64,000 nt of DNA from Pleionea litopenaei (GCF_031198435.1 NZ_CP133548.1:3568001-3632000); one strand, 5' to 3'. Positions 9,873 through 18,950 are shown, counted from the first letter of the stretch. Translations and numbers: made by a program. Notes: generated by a model from the sequence alone, not told the origin.

Positions 9873-10754
9873 TTAAAGAGGGTCATTTATACATGTGTTT
9901 TCGACGAGTTGTTGTAGTGTGTATTCACAATCGCCGCTAATTTTAAGGGACGCGAGCTCATCGGCTCGGGTAACTCCTCGGTTAATGATAAGCAGAGGCT
10001 TGCCTTCTTGGTAAGCTTGCTTGCAGATTCGATAACCCGAGTAAACCATTAAAGAAGATCCCACCACCATGACGCCTTGGCTTTGCTGTAAGAGTTGCTG
10101 AACCGCGGTATGGGTTTCTTTTGCTAGCGTACCCCCAAAAAACACCACATCGGGCATTAATGTCCCGCCACAGATTAAGCAGGGAACCGGTTGAAGCTGC
10201 TCGGTGATTGACTCTTCGAGTTGCGGATCATGAAAGGATGCATCACCGTCGGGAGCGGTCAATCCAGATATATGCAATAAGAAAGGGTTTCTTGTGAGTA
10301 GTCTTTGTTGCAATTGCTCGCGGCTTTCGAAACTAGAACATTGCAGACAACGAACGCGATCGAGCCTTCCATGCAGGTCGATAACCTGTTGATGTCCTGC
10401 TTGCTGATGTAGTCGGTCGACATTCTGAGTGATTAGTCCGGTCAACCGTTGCTGACGCTCGAGCTTTGCCAACGCAATATGGCTGTTGCTGGGCGTTGCG
10501 TTGGCAACACTCGGCCAACCCAAAATGCTGCGCGCCCAGTAGCGCTTACGAATCGTTGGATTCTGGATAAATTCATGATGCTTGATCGGGGTACTGCGTA
10601 TCCATTGACCTTGATCGTTGCGATAAGTGGGTATTCCGGTAGAGAGACTGATGCCAGCACCGGTTAATACCAGCCAGCGCCGGTGTTGATTGAACTCAGT
10701 TAACAGTTGATTGAACTCAGTTAAGAAGTGATGCACAGATGAGCTCATGTTCAT
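9873..10754 (-). CDS. Sir2 family NAD-dependent protein deacylase
   Basis: Sirtuin removing acyl groups from lysines using NAD+. The 293 residues carry all core motifs: GAGISLSTGIPTYR (NAD binding, 32-45), TQNVDRLH (109-116), catalytic His128 in DLHG, a Zn site of two CxxC pairs (Cys136/139 and Cys192/195), and GSSLMVYSG (232-240). The length and sequence style resemble SIRT4-like class II sirtuins rather than short CobB. The N-terminus includes a duplicated TEFNQLL segment from a 21-bp tandem repeat. It sits 76 bp downstream of the photolyase gene on the same strand and may be cotranscribed. Substrates are unknown. Confidence 0.92.
   Translation of the reverse strand: MNMSSSVHHFLTEFNQLLTEFNQHRRWLVLTGAGISLSTGIPTYRNDQGQWIRSTPIKHHEFIQNPTIRKRYWARSILGWPSVANATPSNSHIALAKLERQQRLTGLITQNVDRLHQQAGHQQVIDLHGRLDRVRCLQCSSFESREQLQQRLLTRNPFLLHISGLTAPDGDASFHDPQLEESITEQLQPVPCLICGGTLMPDVVFFGGTLAKETHTAVQQLLQQSQGVMVVGSSLMVYSGYRICKQAYQEGKPLLIINRGVTRADELASLKISGDCEYTLQQLVENTCINDPL
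10685..10726 (-). repeat. 21-bp x 2 in-frame tandem duplication in the sirtuin N-terminus
   Basis: Units 10685-10705 and 10706-10726 differ only in the last two bases and encode a repeated LLTEFNQ-type heptapeptide before the NAD-binding motif. Confidence 0.85.
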
Positions 10755-10830
10755 TCCCGGTCTTCATATTGTCTCCCTGTTTTTATGGTATCTTCTAGCA
10801 AGCAGAGTGTTCATCAACGACTAGGTTATA

Positions 10831-12417
10831 CTACAATCGATTTAAGTTTTCTATGTAGCCATCCGCTTGCTCTAAGATGGCTTGCTGCTGTTTATCCTCC
10901 ATTTTTTGCCAAGTTCGGTAGACCATCGTCATTCTCGGATTTGATTGAAATTTCTCGCGATGTCGATAAATAAAGTGCCAATAGGCGCTGTTCAAAGGGC
11001 ATGCTTTGTCGCCCACTTTTTTGCTTTGAGTGTAAGAACAATGCTTACAATAATCACTCATTTTATTGATGTAGTTGCTGCTGGCTGCGTAAGGCTTTGT
11101 CGCAACAATGCCATTGTCGGCAAACTGCGTCATACCTCGAGTGTTGGGCATCTCAACCCACTCTATCGCATCGATGTATACGCCTAAATACCACTCGTCC
11201 ACTTGATCCGGATCGATACCAAATAGCAGACAAAAGTTGCCAATGACCATCAAGCGTTGAATATGATGGGCATAGGAGTAGTCGAGTGATTGCGTCAGGC
11301 ATTGACGCAAACAATTCATCTGAGTTTTGCCATTCCAAAAATAATCGGGAAGCGGATGACTTGCTTGCAGTGCATTTTTTTCTGCATACTCAGGCATGTT
11401 TCGCCAGTAAATACCTCGCACGTATTCTCTCCAACCGAGTATTTGTCGAATGAACCCTTCAACTTGCGCGATATCAATCGATGGATTGTCTTGCCAGTGA
11501 TCTAAAACACGTTCAATCACTTCTCTAGGCGATAGTATTTTGCTGTTTAACGCAAAAGATAATCGTGAATGATAAATGCTCCAAGCGTAGTCAGTCGCTT
11601 GAGTCATTGCATCTTGGAAGCGACCAAAATGAATCAATTGATGTTGGCAAAAAAAGGAGAGTAATTGTCTTGCTTGATGACGAGTTACCGGCCAAATAAG
11701 TTGTCTAGATTCTTTTCCAAAATAATTCACTGAGTGTGCTTGCAGGCGTTCTAAAATATCGGATGCATCGTTGTCGAACAACAATGGTTCGGGAATGTCT
11801 TTAAGATCAGCTTCTTTTAGTTTGTTACGATTGCTTTGATCAAAATTCCAACGGCCACCGATCGGTTTATTGTTCTCAACCAATATGCCAAAGCGTTTTC
11901 GCATACGTCGATAGAAAAACTCCATGGTCGTATGCTCACCCTGTTTGAATTCTTCGTTGATGTCTTCTTGGGTTAAATAAAAGTGTTCACTGGAGTAAAC
12001 CTTTGAGTGTTTGAATTCAGAGGCTAGCTGTGAGAGTTGCTCCGAGAGCCGGTACTCATCGGGTTGTTGGTATTCGAAGTTGTTGAAGGCATGGGCGGTG
12101 TTTAAGGCGGCAATGAGTTCTGCAAATGAAGCGTACTCTTTCGTTTCATCGAGGGTCAAATAGATAACCTGATGCCCAGCGATCGCAAGCGCTTGTGCAA
12201 ACTGGTGCATCGCTAAAAAGAAGGCGCAAATTTTTTGAACGTGGTGCTTAACGTATTGATGCTCTTCATTTACTTCGGCGATGAGATAGACAATTTCGTC
12301 ATCTTTTTTTCGAAACCACGAATGCGAAGCATTGAGTTGGTCTCCGAGAATGAGACGTAACGTTTTGCACTGCTTAGGGAGCTGAGAGGAGAAGGTGCGT
12401 ATGGGAGTGTTGGCCAT
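10831..12417 (-). CDS. phrB: Prokaryotic FeS (6-4) photolyase (PhrB/CryB, cryptochrome/photolyase-related)
   Basis: Light-dependent repair enzyme for (6-4) photoproducts of the FeS-BCP class. The 528 residues begin with the class signature TLRLILGDQLNASHSWF. Four cysteines, Cys369, Cys457, Cys460 and Cys473 (DYCKHCSYTQ, KACPLNSAYW), have exactly the spacing (88, 3, 13) I recall for the 4Fe-4S ligands of Agrobacterium PhrB (350, 438, 441, 454). GWREYVRGIYW and NTRGMTQFADNG are typical FAD-domain motifs. ATG at 12417. It is divergent from DUF3429 across a 400-bp region with a hairpin and repeats. Grouping with DUF3429 and an SDR is common in light-induced operons of other Proteobacteria. Confidence 0.93.
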   Translation of the reverse strand: MANTPIRTFSSQLPKQCKTLRLILGDQLNASHSWFRKKDDEIVYLIAEVNEEHQYVKHHVQKICAFFLAMHQFAQALAIAGHQVIYLTLDETKEYASFAELIAALNTAHAFNNFEYQQPDEYRLSEQLSQLASEFKHSKVYSSEHFYLTQEDINEEFKQGEHTTMEFFYRRMRKRFGILVENNKPIGGRWNFDQSNRNKLKEADLKDIPEPLLFDNDASDILERLQAHSVNYFGKESRQLIWPVTRHQARQLLSFFCQHQLIHFGRFQDAMTQATDYAWSIYHSRLSFALNSKILSPREVIERVLDHWQDNPSIDIAQVEGFIRQILGWREYVRGIYWRNMPEYAEKNALQASHPLPDYFWNGKTQMNCLRQCLTQSLDYSYAHHIQRLMVIGNFCLLFGIDPDQVDEWYLGVYIDAIEWVEMPNTRGMTQFADNGIVATKPYAASSNYINKMSDYCKHCSYTQSKKVGDKACPLNSAYWHFIYRHREKFQSNPRMTMVYRTWQKMEDKQQQAILEQADGYIENLNRL

Positions 12418-12460
12418 AAAGTTTCGTCGATTAGGGAAGGTGTGATGTCAATTCGTCTTG

Positions 12461-12498
12461 TTGCTCTGTTTTACGCTGAAATGCGTAAAACAGAGCAA
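12461..12498. repeat. Perfect 16-bp inverted repeat (hairpin) upstream of phrB
   Basis: Arms 12461-12476 and 12483-12498 are perfect complements around a 6-base loop. Neither flank has a T-run, and the site is between divergent genes, so a terminator is unlikely. It could be an operator or a structured leader of phrB, which starts 44 bp away. Confidence 0.7.
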
Positions 12499-12510
12499 GG
12501 CCTTAAACCA

Positions 12511-12590
12511 AATGATTCCAAGACGACATGAACGATTCCAAGACGACATGAACGATTCTAAAATGACATGAACGATTCCAAGACGACATG
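12511..12590. repeat. 20-bp x 4 tandem repeat between phrB and DUF3429
   Basis: Four consecutive 20-bp units (12511-12530, 12531-12550, 12551-12570, 12571-12590), consensus AACGATTCCAAGACGACATG; units 2 and 4 are identical. The remaining 12591-12816 is non-coding leader with no further recognised element except the GGGGGGA ribosome binding site of the next gene. Confidence 0.9.
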
Positions 12591-12816
12591 ACTGGGGCGT
12601 GGGATTTCGTTGCAAGGGGTGTTTGGTTATTATGGTCTTATATTTGCTTCAAGGCGTTAGCCCGTGGCCGAGTAGCTGTCGAGAGGCTATGATGTGTTGT
12701 AACAGATCGAACCGTTAGGTCGTTTATGGCAACAAGTTAAGGCAACAAGAAAATTTTTTTGAAATTTTTGTTAGGTAAAAAAATATTGTTTGAATGTTGA
12801 GTCATCGGGGGGATTT

Positions 12817-13251
12817 ATGATTAGAAGCGTGACCCAGCTGCTCGGCTGGTGCGGCCTTATTCCTTTCGTGATTGCCATCGTTTACTCATGGAGTGGCGCT
12901 AGCCTGCTCGGCTTTTATCCTCCTTTTGTTTTTACCGCTTACAGTGGCGGTATTCTGGCGTTTATGGCGGGCACCCTTTGGGGACGCGTGCAATGCGGAT
13001 CTGGTGGACCGCGAATGACGCGAGCGCTTTTTCTATCCAATGGTATAGCCCTGTATGCCATTGTAGGGGTATTGCTGGCCAACCTTTCTTTATTCATTGC
13101 GCTGATTTGGTTGGCCGCTGGTTACTGGTTGGTTTGGCGAGGAGAGTGCTGGGCGAATGAAGATGAATCTGGCTTTTATTTTCAAATGCGCCGTTGGCTA
13201 ACCTACTCAGTTATCGGCTTCCATCTTGTAGAGGTGCTGATAATTTTTTAG
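12817..13251 (+). CDS. DUF3429 family membrane protein
   Basis: A 144-residue inner-membrane protein with about four or five hydrophobic segments. Family signatures are LLGWCGLIPFVIAI near the N-terminus and FMAGTLWGR in the middle. The ATG at 12817 is chosen over an upstream TTG because GGGGGGA lies directly before it and the protein then starts MIRSVTQLLGW, as in the family. Function is unknown. DUF3429 genes often lie beside photolyase and SDR genes, as here, so a link to the light or envelope response is plausible but inferred. Confidence 0.82.
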   Translation: MIRSVTQLLGWCGLIPFVIAIVYSWSGASLLGFYPPFVFTAYSGGILAFMAGTLWGRVQCGSGGPRMTRALFLSNGIALYAIVGVLLANLSLFIALIWLAAGYWLVWRGECWANEDESGFYFQMRRWLTYSVIGFHLVEVLIIF

Positions 13252-13294
13252 GCAAGTTGTCGATTGAATTGTTTCAAAGTAAGCGAGGGTGAGA

Positions 13295-14077
13295 ATGGAG
13301 GATGAAACGCGGTTGAGTGCGAACAAGAGGCGAGCTTCATTAGTGATTGGCGCTTCAAGTGCGATTGCGCAAGCAATCATTCAGCATTTAATTCACCCGT
13401 CTGAAAGTGCTAAAGTTAAAGGGTCAAATCGATACCATCGCATTATTGGTCTAACGCAAAAGGAACCCAGTGACTTAATCCAAGATCCTAACGTTACCTA
13501 TCTTAAGACCGATTACAGTGAGCAATCATTGAGCGAGCATTTTCAAGAGCAACACGAACTCATATCGCAATGCGACCAAGCCTTTATTTGCAATGGTCTA
13601 TTGCATTTAGACACTGCGATGCCAGAAAAGTCGATGAGTTCAATCAACGAAAAGTACTTTTCGGCGCTAATGCGGGCCAACGCGTTTGTGCCGTTATTTT
13701 GCTTGAGTCAATTAAAATCAGTGCTCCCTAAAACCAGTGAATGTAAGATTACGGTATTCAGCGCGCGTATTGGTAGTATTTCAGACAATCGCAGCGGCGG
13801 TTGGTATGCTTATCGTTCATCGAAAGCTGCGTTGAACATGGGATTAAAAACCGCTTCCATCGAATTGGCGCGCAGTCACCCAAAGGTTAAGCTGCTTGCA
13901 TTTCACCCTGGAACGACCAACACTCCTCTGTCAAAACCCTTCCAAGCTCGAGTGCCAAAAGATAAATTGTTTACGCCTGAGTATGTCGCGCAGCAACTCT
14001 TTGCTTTATTGGCTAAGGTTTCGCCAGAACAGTCGATAGCTTTTATGGATTGGAATCATCAGTCTATTGATTGGTAG
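13295..14077 (+). CDS. Short-chain dehydrogenase/reductase (SDR)
   Basis: NAD(P)-dependent oxidoreductase of about 260 residues. The dinucleotide motif is the variant GASSAIAQAI, the active-site Ser is in FSARIGSISDN, and the catalytic Tyr/Lys pair is in YAYRSSKAALN. HPGTTNTPLS matches the usual post-catalytic PG motif. GTG at 13289 and ATG at 13295 are both possible; the ATG fits GAGGGTGAG better. It follows DUF3429 by 43 bp and is probably in the same transcript. The sequence style resembles the CsgA/light-cluster SDRs; the substrate is unknown. Confidence 0.87.
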   Translation: MEDETRLSANKRRASLVIGASSAIAQAIIQHLIHPSESAKVKGSNRYHRIIGLTQKEPSDLIQDPNVTYLKTDYSEQSLSEHFQEQHELISQCDQAFICNGLLHLDTAMPEKSMSSINEKYFSALMRANAFVPLFCLSQLKSVLPKTSECKITVFSARIGSISDNRSGGWYAYRSSKAALNMGLKTASIELARSHPKVKLLAFHPGTTNTPLSKPFQARVPKDKLFTPEYVAQQLFALLAKVSPEQSIAFMDWNHQSIDW

Positions 14078-14188
14078 CTCTTCAGTGGCATTAGGACAAC
14101 ATTGGTTACAGGTTACTGGCGGTTTTCATGGCCAAATGGGATTGGCTTACGTAATATATGGGCTGTTTAAAAGTTAGATGGAGTCATC

Positions 14189-15382
14189 ATGCACACCGTT
14201 GTTGATCAATTTAAGCGCTTTCTTCAATTAGAGTCTGCTTCTGGGATTATTCTTCTTTTCGCTGCTGTGTTAGCTTTGATCGCATCGAATACCGGTTTGA
14301 ACAATTTTTATCAACAACTCATCGATGTTCCTGTTGCTATTTCGGTGGGCAGTTTTGCCATTGCGAAGCCTCTTTTGCTATGGATAAACGATGGTTTGAT
14401 GGCGCTCTTTTTCTTATTGGTTGGTCTTGAGCTAAAGCGTGAATTCTATGAAGGCGAGTTATCCGAAGCGTCCAAAATTGTTATGCCGGGGTTGGGCGCC
14501 ATCGGTGGAATGATCGCACCAGCGGCTATCTATGCTTATATTAACTGGGACAGCAGTATCGCTCTGCAAGGCTGGGCGATTCCAGCGGCAACCGACATCG
14601 CGTTTGCTTTGGGCATTTTGATGTTGCTTGGCAACCGAGTGCCTACCAGTCTAAAAGTATTTTTGGTAACGCTGGCTATTTTTGATGATATCGGTGCAAT
14701 TATCATCATTGCATTGTTCTATACCGCAAACTTATCGCTTACTGCTTTATTTACCGCGATTGCTTGTATGATGGTTTTATTCGCGTTTAATCGACGTCGT
14801 ATTTACGATTTAACCCCTTACCTCTTAGTTGGATTAGTCATGTGGACGGCACTTTTAAAGTCAGGGGTTCATGCGACCTTGGCGGGTGTTTTATTGGCTA
14901 TGTTTATTCCAATGCGCGATGCTAAGAATCCAGAGCGTTCGCCAGTCAAATCGCTAGAGCATGATCTGCATGGTATGGTTGCGATGGTGGTGCTGCCAAT
15001 TTTCGCATTTGCGAATGCCGGCGTTCCTTTCCTGCATTTAACCATGGAACAAGCGGTGCATCCTGTGCCTTTTGGCATTTTCTTAGGTTTAGTGGTCGGT
15101 AAGCCCGTTGGCATCATGGTGATGTGTGGATTAGGTGTGTTACTGAAAATTGCAAAATTACCTGAGGGTGCGAGTTGGGTTAACTTGCTTGGTGTTTCAT
15201 TCTTATGCGGTATTGGTTTCACCATGAGTTTATTTATTGGAAGCTTGGCCTTTCAAGAAACAGGGGTGAATCAGCTTTTAGATGAACGTTTAGGGATTTT
15301 GGTGGGCTCCATCGTTTCGGGAATTTTAGGTATATTGGTTCTGAAATTTTCGCTGAAAAAAAGCAAGGTCGCATCTTCTTAG
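14189..15382 (+). CDS. nhaA: Na+/H+ antiporter NhaA
   Basis: Electrogenic Na+(Li+)/H+ antiporter in the inner membrane, important for sodium and pH homeostasis. The 397 residues are typical. Conserved elements include FFLLVGLELKREF (TM2/3), ATDIAFALG with Asp136 (equivalent to Asp133 of E. coli NhaA), and the ion-binding pair Asp166/Asp167 in IFDDIGAIIIIALFY. LCGIGFTMSLFIGSLAF is the TM11 signature. The start is ATG with GATGGAG just upstream. A Rho-independent terminator follows at 15406. No NhaR regulator is adjacent, so it appears monocistronic. Confidence 0.96.
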   Translation: MHTVVDQFKRFLQLESASGIILLFAAVLALIASNTGLNNFYQQLIDVPVAISVGSFAIAKPLLLWINDGLMALFFLLVGLELKREFYEGELSEASKIVMPGLGAIGGMIAPAAIYAYINWDSSIALQGWAIPAATDIAFALGILMLLGNRVPTSLKVFLVTLAIFDDIGAIIIIALFYTANLSLTALFTAIACMMVLFAFNRRRIYDLTPYLLVGLVMWTALLKSGVHATLAGVLLAMFIPMRDAKNPERSPVKSLEHDLHGMVAMVVLPIFAFANAGVPFLHLTMEQAVHPVPFGIFLGLVVGKPVGIMVMCGLGVLLKIAKLPEGASWVNLLGVSFLCGIGFTMSLFIGSLAFQETGVNQLLDERLGILVGSIVSGILGILVLKFSLKKSKVASS

Positions 15383-15405
15383 CGGCTAAAGGTTAATCGT
15401 TTTCA

Positions 15406-15441
15406 TTGAGGCAACGATTCATCGTTGTCTCAACGCTTTTT
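15406..15441 (+). terminator. Rho-independent terminator after nhaA
   Basis: 12-bp stem (15406-15417 / 15422-15433, one G-T wobble), 4-base loop, followed by CGCTTTTT. It is 24 bp past the nhaA stop. Confidence 0.85.
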
Positions 15442-15657
15442 ATGATAAACCGACACTATCAATAGGCTTTAAACGTCTACTCTGATTTCTCCATTGATCT
15501 TTCTACTTTTTAAACTCCGCTGGTTGAAATGCGCTAGCTTGGTGGATTTCCACCAATATTGAACCAAAATCTACTCTCTACCGTGTGAAAACAAGTCTTT
15601 TCTGTTGGCATGAAGTTTGCGACTGTCTGTTGATATGTTAATCAACAAGAGAAGATT

Positions 15658-17001
15658 ATGTCGCCTTATCAACGATTGAATAAGCACATTCAAACCATTG
15701 AGCAACACTATTCGAATATGCCGCAGTTTATTCAAGCGGTTAATGAAGTGGGTGATGATGTTGCCCGTTATATTCAGCAAAGTGAGCAGCCGCATTTATG
15801 GCGCGCATTTACCGTGTTGACTGAACCGGATCGTATCATTCAATTTCGTGTCGACTGGGAGAATGATAACGGTGAGTTTCAAAGCAATCGTGGTTATCGC
15901 GTTCAATTTAACAATACGCTTGGGCCGTACAAAGGTGGATTAAGGTTTACGCCGAACACCAAGATTGATGAGTTGATGTTTTTAGGGTTTGAGCAAACGT
16001 TTAAGAACAGTCTCACGGGTCTTCCAATGGGGGGCGCAAAAGGTGGTGCTGACTTTGATCCAAAAAATTGTTCAGAAAGCGAAATTCGCCGTTTTTGCCA
16101 GGCGTTTATGACGCAACTGGCCCATCATATTGGTCCCGATAAAGATATCCCTGCGGGTGATATCGGCGTTGGCACGCGAGAGATCGGTTATATGTTCCAT
16201 CAATATAAAAACATTGAAAATGAGTTTAAAGGCATTTTAACTGGTAAGCATCCTACCTTTGGTGGATCTTGCATTCGTGAAGAAGCAACCGGATTTGGTT
16301 GTGTGTATTTTTCTGAGCATATGTTGGCTGAATTAGGACAAAACTTAAATAATAAAGTGTGCTGCATTTCTGGAGCTGGCAATGTTGCTTTGTACACTGC
16401 AAAGAAACTTTTGCAGCGAGGAGCGAAAGTGATCACTTTGAGTGACAGTCGTGGCGTTTGTTATTTTCAAGATGGCCTGACAGATTCTGATTTAGAAAAG
16501 ATTATTGAAGGCCGCCAACAACGAAAACGTTTGTCTGACATTGACGAAGTGAACGGTGACTACATAAAAGATGAAAAGCCTTGGCAATATTCTTGCGACT
16601 TAGTTTTTCCCTGTGCGACGCAAAATGAAATCGATGGCGAAGACGCTGCTGAATTGATAAGGCATCAACCGTTAGCGGTCGTTGAGGGAGCCAACATGCC
16701 ATGTAGCGATTCGGCTCTAGACTTGTTTGAAGAGAACGATGTTTTAGTGGGGCCAAGTAAGGCCGTCAATGCAGGAGGGGTTGCCGTTTCTGGATTAGAG
16801 ATTTCGCAAAATAGAAGTCGTCTAAGCTGGGAGGCGACTCATGTCGATGAGCGGTTGCAACAGATCATGAAGCAAATTCATGAGCAGTGTAAACAACATG
16901 GAAAGAAAGGCGAACGTATTGATTATCGTCAAGGTGCCAATATCGCTGCATTTTTAAAACTTTCTCAAGCGCTGTCTTTTACGGGTTTGTTGGCAAGCTA
17001 G
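15658..17001 (+). CDS. gdhA: NADP-specific glutamate dehydrogenase
   Basis: Catalyses reductive amination of 2-oxoglutarate to glutamate in ammonium assimilation. The 447 residues match the hexameric bacterial/fungal type. Substrate-binding motifs GPYKGGLRF and GLPMGGAKGGADFDPK (catalytic Lys), PAGDIGVGTREIGYMF, and the Rossmann SGAGNVALYTA are all present; CISGAGN with downstream SDSRG favours NADP (inference). ATG at 15658 has AAGAGAAG just upstream. The 275-bp leader carries the nhaA terminator and presumably its own promoter. Confidence 0.95.
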   Translation: MSPYQRLNKHIQTIEQHYSNMPQFIQAVNEVGDDVARYIQQSEQPHLWRAFTVLTEPDRIIQFRVDWENDNGEFQSNRGYRVQFNNTLGPYKGGLRFTPNTKIDELMFLGFEQTFKNSLTGLPMGGAKGGADFDPKNCSESEIRRFCQAFMTQLAHHIGPDKDIPAGDIGVGTREIGYMFHQYKNIENEFKGILTGKHPTFGGSCIREEATGFGCVYFSEHMLAELGQNLNNKVCCISGAGNVALYTAKKLLQRGAKVITLSDSRGVCYFQDGLTDSDLEKIIEGRQQRKRLSDIDEVNGDYIKDEKPWQYSCDLVFPCATQNEIDGEDAAELIRHQPLAVVEGANMPCSDSALDLFEENDVLVGPSKAVNAGGVAVSGLEISQNRSRLSWEATHVDERLQQIMKQIHEQCKQHGKKGERIDYRQGANIAAFLKLSQALSFTGLLAS

Positions 17002-17060
17002 TATGTGTATTTTTCAGTCTAGAGGGATTTCATTTTCAATTAACTGATCAGTTTGATGTC

Positions 17061-17120
17061 AGTGACGTTTAAGAAAGTGGAGTTAAAGAAAATGACGCTC
17101 AAGAAAATAGCGCTATAAAA
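17061..17120. repeat. 15-bp x 4 degenerate tandem repeat upstream of the amidoligase gene
   Basis: Units 17061-17075, 17076-17090, 17091-17105 and 17106-17120 share the form A(G/A)TGACG(T/C)T(T/C)AAGAA with substitutions; a partial fifth follows. It ends about 35 bp before the ATG at 17155. Confidence 0.75.
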
Positions 17121-17154
17121 AATAACGATTGAATATTTCGAGGATAAGGAAACA

Positions 17155-18177
17155 ATGACACAGTCAAAAGTAGAATCCAAAGACCGCCATTTGGGTATCG
17201 AAATCGAATTTTCCGGCGTAGAGCCCGACCGAGTTTTGCAATCGATACAAGAAATTTATGGTGGTACGATTAAGCAAAAGTCAGTGTTTGAGCAACAAGT
17301 GATCGATTCGAGAGTGGGTGATTTTACTTTAGAGCTTGATGCGCAATTATTGAAACAGTTGGTTGACTCTGACTCGGAACAAGGTTCACTAAAAGCGCTA
17401 GGTGAAAACCTGTTAAAGAGCGCTGCAGAACAATTAGTACCCTGGGAAGTAGTGACACCGCCGTTACCCCTGTCGGAATTAGCAGACTGCGAGCGATTGA
17501 TTTCGACATTGAGAGAGCAAGGAGCATTAGGAACCAGACACGCTGTTCGTTATGCATTTGGATTGCACTTGAATCCTGAGCTACCGGATTTGCGTGCAAC
17601 GACCATCGTTTCATTTTTACAAGCCTATCTATGTTTGTATGATTGGATTGTCGAGCAAGAAAAGGTCGATTTGGTTCGGCGGATGACCCCTTATATCGAT
17701 CATTTTCCAAATGAATATATCGATCTTGTTATCGACGCTGACTATTATAAAAAACAGGAGTCGTCGGATAACGGTACCCACTCGCAACCATGGATTGATG
17801 ATTATTTAGCGTATAATCCGACACGTAATCGAGGATTAGATTGCCTGCCTCTTATTGGGCACCTAAATGAAGAGCGAGTAGAGTCCTTACCGGAGAAAGA
17901 ACTGATCAAGCCTCGACCCACATTTCATTACCGTCTGCCCAACTGTGATATTGATAATCCTGACTGGAATTTAAGTTTTCCATGGAAACTGTGGCTGGTG
18001 GTTGAAAAGCTAGCAAACAATCGAAGCGCTTTGGAACGCTTTTGTTTGGAATTTCAAAATGAGAGACAGCGATTGACTCATCGTATTGATAGCCACTGGA
18101 TCACTCAATGCGAACATTTGCTGAACGAATTTGAGCTAGCACCAAAACATTTGTCAGACACCTTAGAGCAGAGTTAG
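17155..18177 (+). CDS. Putative amidoligase (PF12224-type, glutamine-synthetase-like fold)
   Basis: A 340-residue protein resembling the putative amidoligase family predicted to form amide or peptide bonds by ATP-dependent ligation. The N-terminal LGIEIEFSG (residues ~13-21) is the expected metal/ATP strand of the GS-like fold. WEVVTPPLPLSEL and the His pair region YAFGLHLNPEL also match the family pattern. ATG at 17155 follows GGATAAGGAAAC. It lies 3 bp before a class I glutamine amidotransferase gene. This pairing in proteobacteria is described for the family and supports one pathway that makes and trims, or aminates, a gamma-glutamyl-like product. The actual substrate is unknown. Confidence 0.82.
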   Translation: MTQSKVESKDRHLGIEIEFSGVEPDRVLQSIQEIYGGTIKQKSVFEQQVIDSRVGDFTLELDAQLLKQLVDSDSEQGSLKALGENLLKSAAEQLVPWEVVTPPLPLSELADCERLISTLREQGALGTRHAVRYAFGLHLNPELPDLRATTIVSFLQAYLCLYDWIVEQEKVDLVRRMTPYIDHFPNEYIDLVIDADYYKKQESSDNGTHSQPWIDDYLAYNPTRNRGLDCLPLIGHLNEERVESLPEKELIKPRPTFHYRLPNCDIDNPDWNLSFPWKLWLVVEKLANNRSALERFCLEFQNERQRLTHRIDSHWITQCEHLLNEFELAPKHLSDTLEQS

Positions 18178-18180
18178 TTA

Positions 18181-18882
18181 ATGACAAGGATTAATCATTC
18201 AAGTCCGCTTATTGTGGTTACAGGGCCAAACAAACGTTGGCCGATAGGGTGGTGGGCGATTCGTTTTATGTTGTGGCTAAATAATATGAAAGCGATTTAT
18301 TGCGCGCCTAACGGACACCCAATTCCCGAGCAATTTGACGGTGTTGTTATTTCGGGGGGCGACGATATTCACCCTCAGCTTTATGGTGATGTTGAAAATG
18401 CACGAAGTCGTTATGATCCGGAGCGTGATGAATTAGAGATCAAGGTTTTAAAAAAAGCTTTGCGCGATCAACTACCGATACTAGGAATATGTCGCGGTTC
18501 GCAGCTATTAAATATTGTGGCGAAAGGATCCTTATATTCCGATATTCGGCCAATGCGAAAGTTAACGCCGAATCAATACGTCCCTTGGCCTGTGAAAGAA
18601 GTAAAAGTCACTAACGACAGCCAGTTAGGTCAATGTGTTGCTCCGAAAGTACTTGCGGTGAACAGTTTGCATCATCAAGCGATTAAGAATCTCGGAGATG
18701 ATCTGGTGGTCACTGCTCGTGATGCCGACGGATTTATTCAAGCCATTGAGCACCGAGATAAATTTATCGTTGGCGTTCAGTGGCACCCCGAATATTTGCC
18801 TTACTTAGCTTCGCAAAGAAACATTTTTCGCTGTTTCTCACAAGCGGTCAAACGGGTGAAATCATCCTTAGAAAATTCATAA
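18181..18882 (+). CDS. Class I glutamine amidotransferase / gamma-glutamyl-GABA hydrolase-like protein
   Basis: A 233-residue member of the Peptidase_C26/PuuD-like class I amidotransferase family. The triad is intact: nucleophile Cys104 in LGICRGSQLLN, with His202 and Glu204 in VQWHPEY. ISGGDDIHPQLYG is the family oxyanion/entry motif. In isolation it would be called a gamma-glutamyl hydrolase, but no putrescine or GABA genes are nearby. It begins 3 bp after the amidoligase stop, so it probably supplies ammonia to, or cleaves an intermediate of, that enzyme. Translation is presumably coupled. Confidence 0.87.
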   Translation: MTRINHSSPLIVVTGPNKRWPIGWWAIRFMLWLNNMKAIYCAPNGHPIPEQFDGVVISGGDDIHPQLYGDVENARSRYDPERDELEIKVLKKALRDQLPILGICRGSQLLNIVAKGSLYSDIRPMRKLTPNQYVPWPVKEVKVTNDSQLGQCVAPKVLAVNSLHHQAIKNLGDDLVVTARDADGFIQAIEHRDKFIVGVQWHPEYLPYLASQRNIFRCFSQAVKRVKSSLENS

Positions 18883-18950
18883 CCTATTGAATATAAAGAA
18901 TTTCATTCTATATTCTTGGCCGTATTTAGGCCTCTCATGACAAGCAATAA

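Noticed and set aside
12511-12590. CRISPR-like array
   Set aside because: The four 20-bp units are directly adjacent without spacers, and no cas genes are present.
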